Assembly: GCA_004195315.1 (NCBI GenBank)
Contig: SDWL01000162.1
Span: forward strand, 1-5,305
Source: Lutibacter sp.
GTDB lineage: Bacteria > Bacteroidota > Bacteroidia > Flavobacteriales > Flavobacteriaceae
Direction: 5' to 3'
DNA: 5,305 nucleotides
A program made the translations under genes and the position numbers. Below are positions 1 through 5,305 of the stretch, piece after piece (the stretch's first letter is position 1; each line of letters starts with the position of its first letter). The notes under the pieces are model-generated. The model had not been told where the DNA came from. It searched no databases and saw only the letters and a program-made list of their open reading frames with translations.

Positions 1-2247
1 ATCTTTTAATAATGCTTCAATTTGTTTTTTAAGAACCGTGTTTTCGTCTTGTAAGTCTACAATTGCTTTTTGTGGATTTACAGGGTTTTTTAACAACTCT
101 TTTATTTCAGAATAAACTCTGTTGTTTTCAAAGTAAAATTCTTTAGTTGCATCATTTGTAATAGCTTCAATACGTCTAATACCTGCTGCAATAGCACTTT
201 CTGAAGTAATTTTAAGATGCCAAATATCACTGGTGTTTTGTACGTGAATTCCACCACAAAGTTCTACAGAACTTCCAAACTGAATAGCTCGAACAGTGTC
301 TCCATATTTTTCACCAAATAAAGCCATAGCGCCTTTATCAATAGCAGTTTCCATTGGTATATTTCTAAATTCTTCTAAAGGAATTTTACTGTCTATACGG
401 GCATTTACAAAATCTTGAACTTCACGTAATTCATCAACCGTTAATTTTGCAAAATGTGAAAAATCGAAGCGTAAATTTTTTGAGTGTACAGATGAACCTT
501 TTTGTTCAACGTGAGTTCCTAAAACTTCTCTTAACGCTTGATGTAAAAGGTGTGTTGCAGTATGGTTACAAGCAGTTCTGTGACGTTGTTTGCCATCAAC
601 TAAAACTTTAAAAGTTTGAGTAGGGTCTTTTGGTAAACTTTTGGCAAAGTGGATAATTAAATTATTTTCTTTTTTGGTGTCAACAATATAAATAACGTTA
701 CCATTGTTCACTTCAAGATAGCCTTTGTCTCCAACTTGCCCACCACCTTCAGGATAAAATGGCGTCATGTTAAAAACTAATTGGTATAAATCACCATCTT
801 TTTTGGAAGAGACTTTTCTGTAACGAGTAATTTTAATGTTTGCTTCTAATGTATCATACCCAATAAATTCTTCTTCATCATCTTCATATAAAACTACCCA
901 ATCATCAGTTTCAACAACAGCCGCTGCTCTTGATCTGGTTTTTTGTTTTTCTAATTCAATCTTAAAATCCTTTTCATTTAAAGTCATTCCTTTTTCAGAA
1001 AGAATCAAAGCTGTTAAATCTATAGGAAACCCGTAAGTATCATATAATTCAAATGCTTTTTTTCCTGAAACTTCCGTTCCTTTGGTATTTTTAATAATGC
1101 CATCTAACAAAATTAAACCTTGATCTAAAGCGCGTAAAAATGATAGTTCTTCTTCCTTAATTACATTTGTAACTAATTGATTTTGTGCTTTCAATTCAGG
1201 AAAATATTCACCCATTTGCTTGGTTAATGTAGTCACCAGTTTATAGATAAAAGGTTCTTTTACGTTTAAAAAAGTAAAACCATAGCGAATAGCTCTTCTT
1301 AAAATTCTTCTAATTACATAACCCGCACCCGTATTTGAAGGTAATTGTCCATCAGCAATTGCAAAAGCTACCGCACGAACGTGATCTGAAATAACGCGAA
1401 TGGCAATATCAGTTTCTTCATTTTTACCATAATCGTTGTTGGTTATGGTTTCAACTTCTCTAATTAAAGGAGTAAAAACATCCGTATCATAGTTGGATTG
1501 TTTGTTTTGTAAAACCATGCACAATCGCTCAAATCCCATTCCTGTGTCAACATGTTGTTGAGGTAATTTTTCTAATGAACCATCAGCTTTCCGGTTAAAT
1601 TCCATAAAAACTAAATTCCAAATTTCTACTACTTGTGGATGGTCCATATTCACCAAACTTTTTCCAGAAATTTTTGCTTTTTCTTCAGCAGATCTAATGT
1701 CAACATGAATTTCAGAACAAGGTCCGCAAGGCCCTTGAGCACCCATTTCCCAGAAATTATCTTTTTTATTTCCGTTAATAATCCGGTCTTCGCTAATATA
1801 TTCTTTCCAAAAATCATAAGCTTCTTGGTCATAACTTAATCCGTCTTCTTCAGCTCCTTCAAAAACACTTACATACAAACTGTCTTTGTCAATTTTTAAA
1901 ACATCAACAAGTAATTCCCAAGCCCAAGCAATGGCTTCTTTTTTAAAATAATCACCAAAACTCCAGTTTCCAAGCATTTCAAACATAGTATGGTGATAAG
2001 TATCTTTACCAACTTCTTCTAAGTCGTTATGTTTTCCTGAAACGCGTAAACATTTTTGTGTATCAGCAACACGTTTGTCAACAGCATTTTTTTGGCCTAA
2101 AAAATATTCCTTAAAAGGTACCATTCCTGCGTTGGTAAACATTAATGTTGGATCATTCTTCAACACCATTGGAGAAGAAGGTACTATGATATGTTTTTTT
2201 GATTCAAAAAAGCCTAAAAATTCTTGACGGATTTGTTGTGATTTCAT
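1..2247 (-). CDS. alaS: Alanyl-tRNA synthetase, C-terminus cut by window edge
   Basis: This cytosolic class II synthetase charges tRNA-Ala with alanine using ATP and clears mischarged Ser/Gly-tRNA-Ala. I translated the minus strand from ATG at 2247; the frame stays open for 749 codons to base 1. Typical AlaRS is about 870-880 residues, so roughly the last 125 (most of the C-Ala domain) lie outside the window. Class II motif 2 is seen around residues 68-102 (HHTMFEMLGNWSFGDYFK), a GPCGPCSEIH segment at 172-181, and motif 3 as GMGFERL at 236-242. N305 and D403 appear to match the E. coli residues (N303, D400) implicated in reading the G3:U70 pair. The editing domain has its zinc set: H562 and H566 (NHTATH), C664 and H668 (LCGGIH). 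The residue before the last histidine is Ile instead of the common Thr. The start fits the family (MKSQQIRQEFLGFFESKKH). No Shine-Dalgarno is seen. The gene is divergent from the M23 peptidase gene. Confidence 0.98.
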   Translation of the reverse strand, partial: MKSQQIRQEFLGFFESKKHIIVPSSPMVLKNDPTLMFTNAGMVPFKEYFLGQKNAVDKRVADTQKCLRVSGKHNDLEEVGKDTYHHTMFEMLGNWSFGDYFKKEAIAWAWELLVDVLKIDKDSLYVSVFEGAEEDGLSYDQEAYDFWKEYISEDRIINGNKKDNFWEMGAQGPCGPCSEIHVDIRSAEEKAKISGKSLVNMDHPQVVEIWNLVFMEFNRKADGSLEKLPQQHVDTGMGFERLCMVLQNKQSNYDTDVFTPLIREVETITNNDYGKNEETDIAIRVISDHVRAVAFAIADGQLPSNTGAGYVIRRILRRAIRYGFTFLNVKEPFIYKLVTTLTKQMGEYFPELKAQNQLVTNVIKEEELSFLRALDQGLILLDGIIKNTKGTEVSGKKAFELYDTYGFPIDLTALILSEKGMTLNEKDFKIELEKQKTRSRAAAVVETDDWVVLYEDDEEEFIGYDTLEANIKITRYRKVSSKKDGDLYQLVFNMTPFYPEGGGQVGDKGYLEVNNGNVIYIVDTKKENNLIIHFAKSLPKDPTQTFKVLVDGKQRHRTACNHTATHLLHQALREVLGTHVEQKGSSVHSKNLRFDFSHFAKLTVDELREVQDFVNARIDSKIPLEEFRNIPMETAIDKGAMALFGEKYGDTVRAIQFGSSVELCGGIHVQNTSDIWHLKITSESAIAAGIRRIEAITNDATKEFYFENNRVYSEIKELLKNPVNPQKAIVDLQDENTVLKKQIEALLKD

Positions 2248-2559
2248 TTGTATTTTTTATTATTTTTTAAAGGTCAAATGGTTTAGCCTATTAAAATATA
2301 TTAGTTTAATTTTATTTTTTTTTTAGAGCTAATTCATTTGTAATATCTTAGTGTTTGTACTGTATTTATGTATTAGTCAAAGTTTATATTATTGAATTAA
2401 AATAATAGTAATTTTAACTATTTTTGCTGTTAATTATATGCTAAATAAAATGTGCTCTACAACTTTTGTAAAACATTTTGTAAATTTGTTGTTTATGTAC
2501 TAAAATATTACCAAAATATTATAGCGTTTTATAGTACAAAAATAACATAATTTATATTT
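2248..2559. other. AT-rich divergent intergenic region, alaS / M23 peptidase
   Basis: These 312 bp separate two divergent start codons, so promoters for both directions should lie here. I see no convincing gene, tRNA or GC-rich hairpin. Contents: an uninterrupted run of ten T at 2315-2324; two copies of TTTTGTAAA at 2464-2472 and 2476-2484; two copies of AAAATATTA at 2502-2510 and 2513-2521; and a plus-strand match to the Bacteroidota -7 element at 2481-2488. On the minus strand no good -33/-7 pair was found close to alaS; the only perfect -7 match (complement of 2537-2544) has no partner and would imply a leader of nearly 290 nt. Neither start codon is preceded by a Shine-Dalgarno, which is common in this phylum. 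Confidence 0.8.
2481..2488 (+). promoter_or_regulatory. Candidate -7 promoter element for the M23 peptidase gene
   Basis: TAAATTTG matches the Bacteroidota housekeeping -7 consensus TAnnTTTG exactly. Transcription would start near 2493-2496, giving a leader of about 65 nt before the ATG at 2560. The weak point is the -33 element: the nearest upstream TTG (2466-2468) leaves only 12 bp of spacer, against roughly 17-23 normally. In DNA this AT-rich a chance match to the consensus is plausible. Confidence 0.3.
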
Positions 2560-3531
2560 ATGGCGAAGGTAAAATATTATTACGATTCAGATACACTATC
2601 CTATCAAAAGATACGGTTTAAAAAAAGAGATAAATTTAAAAGATTATTACTCACTGTTGTTGCTGCTTTTATTTTTATGATTTTGGGTTTTGTGGTGTTT
2701 ACGCCTGTTTTTGAATCTCCTAAAGAAAAAGAATTGAAACGTGAATTAGAGTTTGTAAAATTAAATGGAGAATTACACAATAAGAAAATTAAACAGCTAG
2801 GGAACATTCTTAAAGATATACAAGAAAGAGATAATAACATTTACCGTTTGTATTTTGAAGTTAATCCTATTCCAGAAGAGCAGCGTAAAGCAGGTTTTGG
2901 AGGTATTAATAGATACAAAGCTCTGGAAGGTTTTGATAATTCTGAGATGGTTATTGATGTAACTAAAAATATGGATATTTTATCTAAGCAGTTATATATT
3001 CAGTCCAAATCTTTAGATGAAATTGTAAAATTAGCTGAAAATAAAGAAAAGTTATTAGCTGCAATACCGGCAATTCAACCTGTAAAAAATGAAGATTTAA
3101 CACGTATGGCTTCTGGTTACGGTTGGAGATCAGACCCATTTACTAAAGCAAGAAAGAGACATAAAGGAATGGATTTTTCGGCACCAACAGGGACTCCTAT
3201 TTATGCTCCTGGTGATGGTGTAGTTAAAAGGGCTGATCAAAATTCATCTGGTTATGGCAAGCATATTAGAATTGAACATGGTTTTGGATATATGACTATA
3301 TATGCACATTTAAATAAGTACAATGTTAAAAGAGGACAAAAAGTTAAAAGAGGCGATTTAATTGGTTTTGTTGGAAATACAGGTCGTTCAAAAGCACCTC
3401 ATTTACATTATGAAATTATTAAAAATGGTATAAAAATTAATCCAATTAATTTTTATTATGGAAATTTATCACCTGAAGAATTTGAAGCTATGCAAAGAGC
3501 AGCTCAAATTGAAGGACAATCACTTGACTAA
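2560..3531 (+). CDS. Membrane-anchored M23 family metallopeptidase (LytM/peptidoglycan endopeptidase type)
   Basis: Probable zinc endopeptidase that cuts peptide cross-links in peptidoglycan, acting in the periplasm from an inner-membrane anchor. The 323-residue protein has a basic cytosolic N-terminus (1-28, with KKRDKFKR), one hydrophobic segment (about 29-51), a charged, probably coiled-coil region (about 54-165), and a C-terminal M23 domain (about 182-300). All key residues are present: H201 and D205 (HKGMD), H250 (YAH), H281 and H283 (HLHYE). By analogy with LytM, H201, D205 and H283 bind zinc and H250 and H281 are catalytic. It therefore looks active, unlike the degenerate LytM activators such as EnvC or NlpD. 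The start at 2560 is supported by a family-like N-terminus (MAKVKYYYDSDTLSY); no Shine-Dalgarno is present. The stop codon shares one base with the next start, which suggests translational coupling to the MerR gene. The natural substrate is not shown by the sequence. Confidence 0.93.
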   Translation: MAKVKYYYDSDTLSYQKIRFKKRDKFKRLLLTVVAAFIFMILGFVVFTPVFESPKEKELKRELEFVKLNGELHNKKIKQLGNILKDIQERDNNIYRLYFEVNPIPEEQRKAGFGGINRYKALEGFDNSEMVIDVTKNMDILSKQLYIQSKSLDEIVKLAENKEKLLAAIPAIQPVKNEDLTRMASGYGWRSDPFTKARKRHKGMDFSAPTGTPIYAPGDGVVKRADQNSSGYGKHIRIEHGFGYMTIYAHLNKYNVKRGQKVKRGDLIGFVGNTGRSKAPHLHYEIIKNGIKINPINFYYGNLSPEEFEAMQRAAQIEGQSLD

Positions 3532-3863
3532 TGTTTATAAACTTACCTGAGAAAAGATATTATAAAATTGGTGAGGTAGCCAATGCATTTGGGCTAAATA
3601 CTTCTCATATTCGATTTTGGGAAAAGGAATTTGATATTTTAAAACCTAAAAAAAATAATAAGGGAAATAGGTTATTTACGCAAGAAGACCTTAAAAACTT
3701 AAAACTTATTTATCATTTAGTTAAAGAAAAGGGGTTTACTTTAGATGGTGCTAAAATTAAAATGAAAGAAAGTCCTAAAAGTGTAAAAAACAATCATGAA
3801 ATCATTACACGTTTAGAAGCTATTAAGGAAGAATTGATTAAAATTAAAAGCCAGATTGATTGA
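3531..3863 (+). CDS. Small MerR-family transcriptional regulator
   Basis: DNA-binding protein of the MerR family, 110 residues. The winged helix-turn-helix fills residues 10-80: YYKIGEVANAFGLNTSHIRFWEKEF (about 10-34) forms the HTH, NRLFTQEDLKNL (about 46-57) the wing and following helix, and KEKGFTLDGAKIKMKE (65-80) the last helices. The remaining 30 residues are charged and helical, and could form the dimer coiled coil usual for the family. There is no C-terminal effector domain and no cysteine anywhere, so it is unlikely to be a CueR/ZntR metal sensor or a SoxR-type redox sensor. Its ATG overlaps the stop of the M23 gene (TAATG), so the two are probably one transcript. The target promoter is unknown; control of the peptidase or of envelope genes is only an inference from position. 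An 82-bp gap follows before lemA. Confidence 0.92.
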   Translation: MFINLPEKRYYKIGEVANAFGLNTSHIRFWEKEFDILKPKKNNKGNRLFTQEDLKNLKLIYHLVKEKGFTLDGAKIKMKESPKSVKNNHEIITRLEAIKEELIKIKSQID

Positions 3864-3884
3864 TAAATCTTCAGTATTAATTTG
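3855..3884 (+). promoter_or_regulatory. Weak candidate promoter for the lemA-TPM cluster
   Basis: ATTG at 3855-3858 and TTAATTTG at 3877-3884 resemble the Bacteroidota -33 and -7 elements, with 18 bp between them. The -7 matches TAnnTTTG at all but the second fixed base. Transcription would begin near 3890, about 55 nt before the lemA start. It sits at the end of the merR gene and would allow separate expression of lemA; read-through from the upstream pair is also possible, since no terminator is seen between them. Confidence 0.25.
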
Positions 3885-3886
3885 TA

Positions 3887-3898
3887 ACAAAATTTTGT
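3887..3898. repeat. Perfect 12-bp palindrome upstream of lemA
   Basis: ACAAAATTTTGT reads the same on both strands. It lies 47 bp before the lemA start, just downstream of the weak promoter candidate, where an operator could act. It has no loop and only two G:C pairs, and no T-run follows directly, so it is not a terminator. It may simply reflect AT-rich composition. Confidence 0.4.
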
Positions 3899-3945
3899 AT
3901 TGAACAACTAATAAGCAGAATAATAAATAACTTAAAACTATACAA

Positions 3946-4539
3946 ATGAAAAAGTGGTTAATACCCGTAATAATTGTAGCCGTTATTGCATTTGCAATCT
4001 ACAGAATGGCTGTCGGATTTTATAATACTTCAGTTGATTTAGAAGAAAACGCTAAAACTTCGTGGTCAAATGTTGAAAGTGCATATCAACGACGTGCAGA
4101 TTTAATTCCAAATTTAGTTTCAACAGTTAAAGGATATGCAGAACATGAAAAAGAAACATTAGAAGGTGTAATTAAAGCAAGATCTGAAGCAACTAAAACT
4201 ACGATAGATCCAACAAATATAACTCCTGAAAAAATGGCTGCATTTCAAAAGGCTCAAGATGGTTTAAGTGGTGCATTATCTAGATTATTGGTAACTGTTG
4301 AAAAATATCCTGATTTAAAAGCAAATCAAAATTTCTTAGAGTTACAAAGCCAGTTGGAAGGTACAGAGAACAGAATTAATGTTGAACGTAACCGTTTTAA
4401 TAAAGATGTTAATGTATTCAGTAAACACATTAAGAAATTCCCAAATAATATTTTAAATAATTTTATTGGAAATTTTGATGAAATGGCTCGTTTTCAAGCT
4501 TCAGAAGGTAGTGATGTAGCACCAAAAGTTGAATTTTAA
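3946..4539 (+). CDS. lemA: LemA family protein
   Basis: Membrane-anchored LemA family protein of 197 residues, the usual family length. An N-terminal hydrophobic helix (about 4-23, after MKK) leads into a helical domain with clear family signatures: SWSNVESAYQRRADLIPNLV (39-58), VKGYAEHEKETLEGVIKARS (61-80), then LSRLLVTVEKYPDLKANQNF (111-130) followed by LELQSQLEGTENRINVERNRFN (131-152) and IKKFPNNIL (162-170). Family members are envelope proteins with the helical domain expected outside the cytoplasm; their molecular function is not settled. The name derives from a Listeria antigen and should not be confused with the Pseudomonas lemA (gacS) kinase. It is the first gene of a cluster with two TPM-domain genes, the next starting 8 bp downstream. 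The start at 3946 has an A-rich leader without Shine-Dalgarno, and the Lys-Lys-hydrophobic start fits the family. Confidence 0.95.
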   Translation: MKKWLIPVIIVAVIAFAIYRMAVGFYNTSVDLEENAKTSWSNVESAYQRRADLIPNLVSTVKGYAEHEKETLEGVIKARSEATKTTIDPTNITPEKMAAFQKAQDGLSGALSRLLVTVEKYPDLKANQNFLELQSQLEGTENRINVERNRFNKDVNVFSKHIKKFPNNILNNFIGNFDEMARFQASEGSDVAPKVEF

Positions 4540-4547
4540 GAAAGTAT

Positions 4548-4985
4548 ATGTCAAAAATTGAAGATTTTTTAACAGCTTCTCAAGAACAACAAATTGTTGA
4601 AGCTATTAAAACTGCTGAAAAAAATACTTCAGGAGAAATACGGGTTCATATAGAGAAAAATACAGAAAAACCTCCAATGGAAAGAGCTTTGGAGGTTTTT
4701 TATTCCTTAAAAATGGACACTACTAAATTAAGAAATGGTGTATTACTTTACATCGCTGTTGAAAGTAAAAAACTAGCCATAATAGGTGATGAAGGTATTA
4801 ATAATAAAGTGCCTGAAGATTTTTGGGAAACCGAAAAAGAATTGATGCTCTCTCATTTTGCTAAAGGTGAATTTGAAAAAGGAATTGAACTAGCCATTAT
4901 TAAAGTTGGAGAAAAATTGAAAGATTTTTTCCCTTACCAATCAAATGACACAAACGAATTATCGAATGAGATTTCAAAAGGATAA
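4548..4985 (+). CDS. TPM domain protein, cytosolic form
   Basis: A TPM (TLP18.3/Psb32/MOLO-1) domain protein of 145 residues, belonging to the family sometimes labelled TPM_phosphatase. Recognisable blocks are SGEIRVHIE (28-36), ERALEVFYSLKMDTTKLRNG (45-64), VLLYIAVESKKLAIIGDEGIN (65-85), FWE (92-94) and KGIELAIIKVGEKLKDFFP (111-129). There is no signal peptide or membrane helix, so it should stay in the cytoplasm or act as a peripheral partner. Phosphatase activity was reported for a plant homologue (TLP18.3); that is not evidence for this one. It lies 8 bp after lemA and overlaps the next TPM gene by 20 bp, so the three are very probably co-transcribed and may form one complex. The gene contains a terminator-like inverted repeat at codons 40-52. 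A weak purine-rich stretch (AAGAAAG, from 4538) precedes the ATG. Confidence 0.92.
   Translation: MSKIEDFLTASQEQQIVEAIKTAEKNTSGEIRVHIEKNTEKPPMERALEVFYSLKMDTTKLRNGVLLYIAVESKKLAIIGDEGINNKVPEDFWETEKELMLSHFAKGEFEKGIELAIIKVGEKLKDFFPYQSNDTNELSNEISKG
4666..4701 (+). repeat. Terminator-like perfect inverted repeat inside the TPM gene
   Basis: Bases 4666-4677 (AAAAACCTCCAA) pair perfectly with 4689-4700 (TTGGAGGTTTTT), leaving an 11-nt loop. Each arm has a CCTCC/GGAGG core, and the right arm runs into six T at 4696-4701, with a matching A-run before the left arm. This is the layout of a bidirectional intrinsic terminator, but it is wholly inside codons 40-52 of the gene. It could cause partial termination or stabilise an RNA end, or it may be a chance result of conserved protein sequence (EKPPMERALEVFY). 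Function is unproven. Confidence 0.5.
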
Positions 4986-5305
4986 TACAAAATTCTTAAA
5001 CATATTACTGCTGTTATTATTAATAACTAGTAGTGTATTTTCACAAAATATACCAAATAAACCAAGTTTTATTCCTGCATTAATAGATAGCACAAATACA
5101 CTAAGTATTAGTGAAAAATCTGCATTAGAAACAAAATTAATACGTTATAGTGATTCTACTTCTACTGAATTGTTTCTATTAATAATACCTTCAACTTTTG
5201 GTGAAAACATAAATTTTTACACCACAGAACTTGGACATAAATGGGAAATAGGTCAAGAAGGAAAAGATAATGGTATTATTATTTTGCTGTCTCTTATACA
5301 CATCT
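4966..5305 (+). CDS. Secreted YgcG-like TPM domain protein, 3' end missing
   Basis: N-terminal part of a second TPM-domain protein, exported, similar to YgcG-type proteins. I found it by translating from ATG 4966, which overlaps the preceding gene by 20 bp; it is the only ATG in frame upstream of the signal peptide. Residues 1-28 look like a signal peptide: basic start, hydrophobic core ILLLLLLITSSV (13-24), then probable cleavage after VFS or FSQ. No lipobox cysteine is seen. The TPM domain starts near residue 37 with LSISEKSALETKLIRYSDST, continues with ELFLLIIPSTFGENI, and reaches the hallmark KWEIGQEGKDNGIIIL (92-107). Genuine sequence probably ends at 5286 (residue 107); the next codons (LSLIHI) are encoded by adapter. 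Family members are often followed by a membrane helix and a Gly-rich tail, which would lie beyond the end. Likely co-transcribed with lemA and the cytosolic TPM gene. Confidence 0.88.
   Translation, partial: MRFQKDNTKFLNILLLLLLITSSVFSQNIPNKPSFIPALIDSTNTLSISEKSALETKLIRYSDSTSTELFLLIIPSTFGENINFYTTELGHKWEIGQEGKDNGIIILLSLIHI
5287..5305. other. Sequencing adapter remnant (Tn5 mosaic end / Nextera)
   Basis: The last 19 bases, CTGTCTCTTATACACATCT, are the exact complement of the 19-bp hyperactive Tn5 mosaic end (AGATGTGTATAAGAGACAG) used in Nextera tagmentation libraries. It sits flush with the end of the sequence and interrupts a conserved TPM domain just after the GKDNG motif. This is read-through adapter left on a contig end, not a transposon in the organism; there is no transposase or other Tn5/IS50 sequence beside it. 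Confidence 0.95.

Noticed and set aside
836..1036. Plus-strand open frame of 66 codons
   Set aside because: It lies antisense within alaS, and its Ser/Thr-rich translation comes from the reverse complement of Glu/Asp-rich codons. No family resemblance.
1633..1839. Plus- and minus-strand open frames of 60-68 codons inside alaS
   Set aside because: Both overlap the conserved AlaRS catalytic domain in other frames, and their sequences are low-complexity shadows.
2315..2324. Ten-T run as a terminator for a plus-strand transcript
   Set aside because: No GC-rich stem precedes it and no plus-strand gene ends upstream; it is probably just AT-rich promoter DNA.
2537..2544. Perfect minus-strand -7 element match (TATTTTTG) as an alaS promoter
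   Set aside because: No -33 TTG lies at a suitable distance, and it would give a leader of nearly 290 nt. In this AT-rich spacer such a match is expected by chance.
2604..2840. Minus-strand open frame of 78 codons
   Set aside because: Antisense to the membrane and coiled-coil part of the M23 peptidase; its hydrophobic look is a by-product of AT-rich codons.
3325..3354. Direct repeat of GTTAAAAGAGG within the M23 gene
   Set aside because: It encodes VKRG twice in the VKRGQKVKRGD segment, a normal conserved part of the M23 fold, so protein constraint explains it.
5287..5305. Real Tn5/IS50 end, suggesting a transposon insertion in the TPM gene
   Set aside because: The sequence is the engineered mosaic end, not the natural IS50 inside or outside end, and it coincides with the end of the sequence; adapter read-through explains it.

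Overview
This AT-rich window looks like chromosomal DNA of a Bacteroidota bacterium, most likely a member of the Flavobacteriaceae. The evidence is the low-GC codon use, start codons without Shine-Dalgarno sequences, the flavobacterial style of the proteins (for example the N-terminus MAKVKYYYDSDTLSY on the M23 peptidase), and the gene order alaS / M23 peptidase / MerR regulator / lemA / TPM / TPM. The genus cannot be fixed from the sequence alone.

Layout. Bases 1-2247 (minus strand) hold 749 codons of alanyl-tRNA synthetase, cut at its C-terminus by the window edge. A 312-bp AT-rich divergent intergenic region follows (2248-2559). The rest is a rightward series on the plus strand: a membrane-anchored M23 peptidase (2560-3531), a small MerR-type regulator that overlaps it by one base (3531-3863), an 82-bp gap, then a tight cluster of LemA (3946-4539), a cytosolic TPM-domain protein (4548-4985) and a secreted YgcG-like TPM protein (from 4966). 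The last gene is cut off by the end of the sequence.

How they fit together. AlaS is core translation machinery. The M23 peptidase has all its zinc and catalytic residues and probably trims peptidoglycan from an inner-membrane anchor; the MerR protein is probably co-expressed with it. LemA and the two TPM proteins form an envelope-associated module that recurs in Bacteroidota and whose biochemical role is poorly defined. There are no mobile elements, CRISPR arrays, rRNA or tRNA genes in the window.

Two points need attention. The final 19 bases (5287-5305) are exactly the Tn5 mosaic-end sequence used in Nextera libraries, so they are almost certainly adapter read-through and not genome; the last six complete codons of the terminal ORF are therefore artefactual. 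Inside the first TPM gene (4666-4700) there is a perfect 12-bp inverted repeat followed by a T-run that looks like an intrinsic terminator within coding sequence. I found no convincing new biological system; the content is otherwise ordinary flavobacterial housekeeping and envelope genes.
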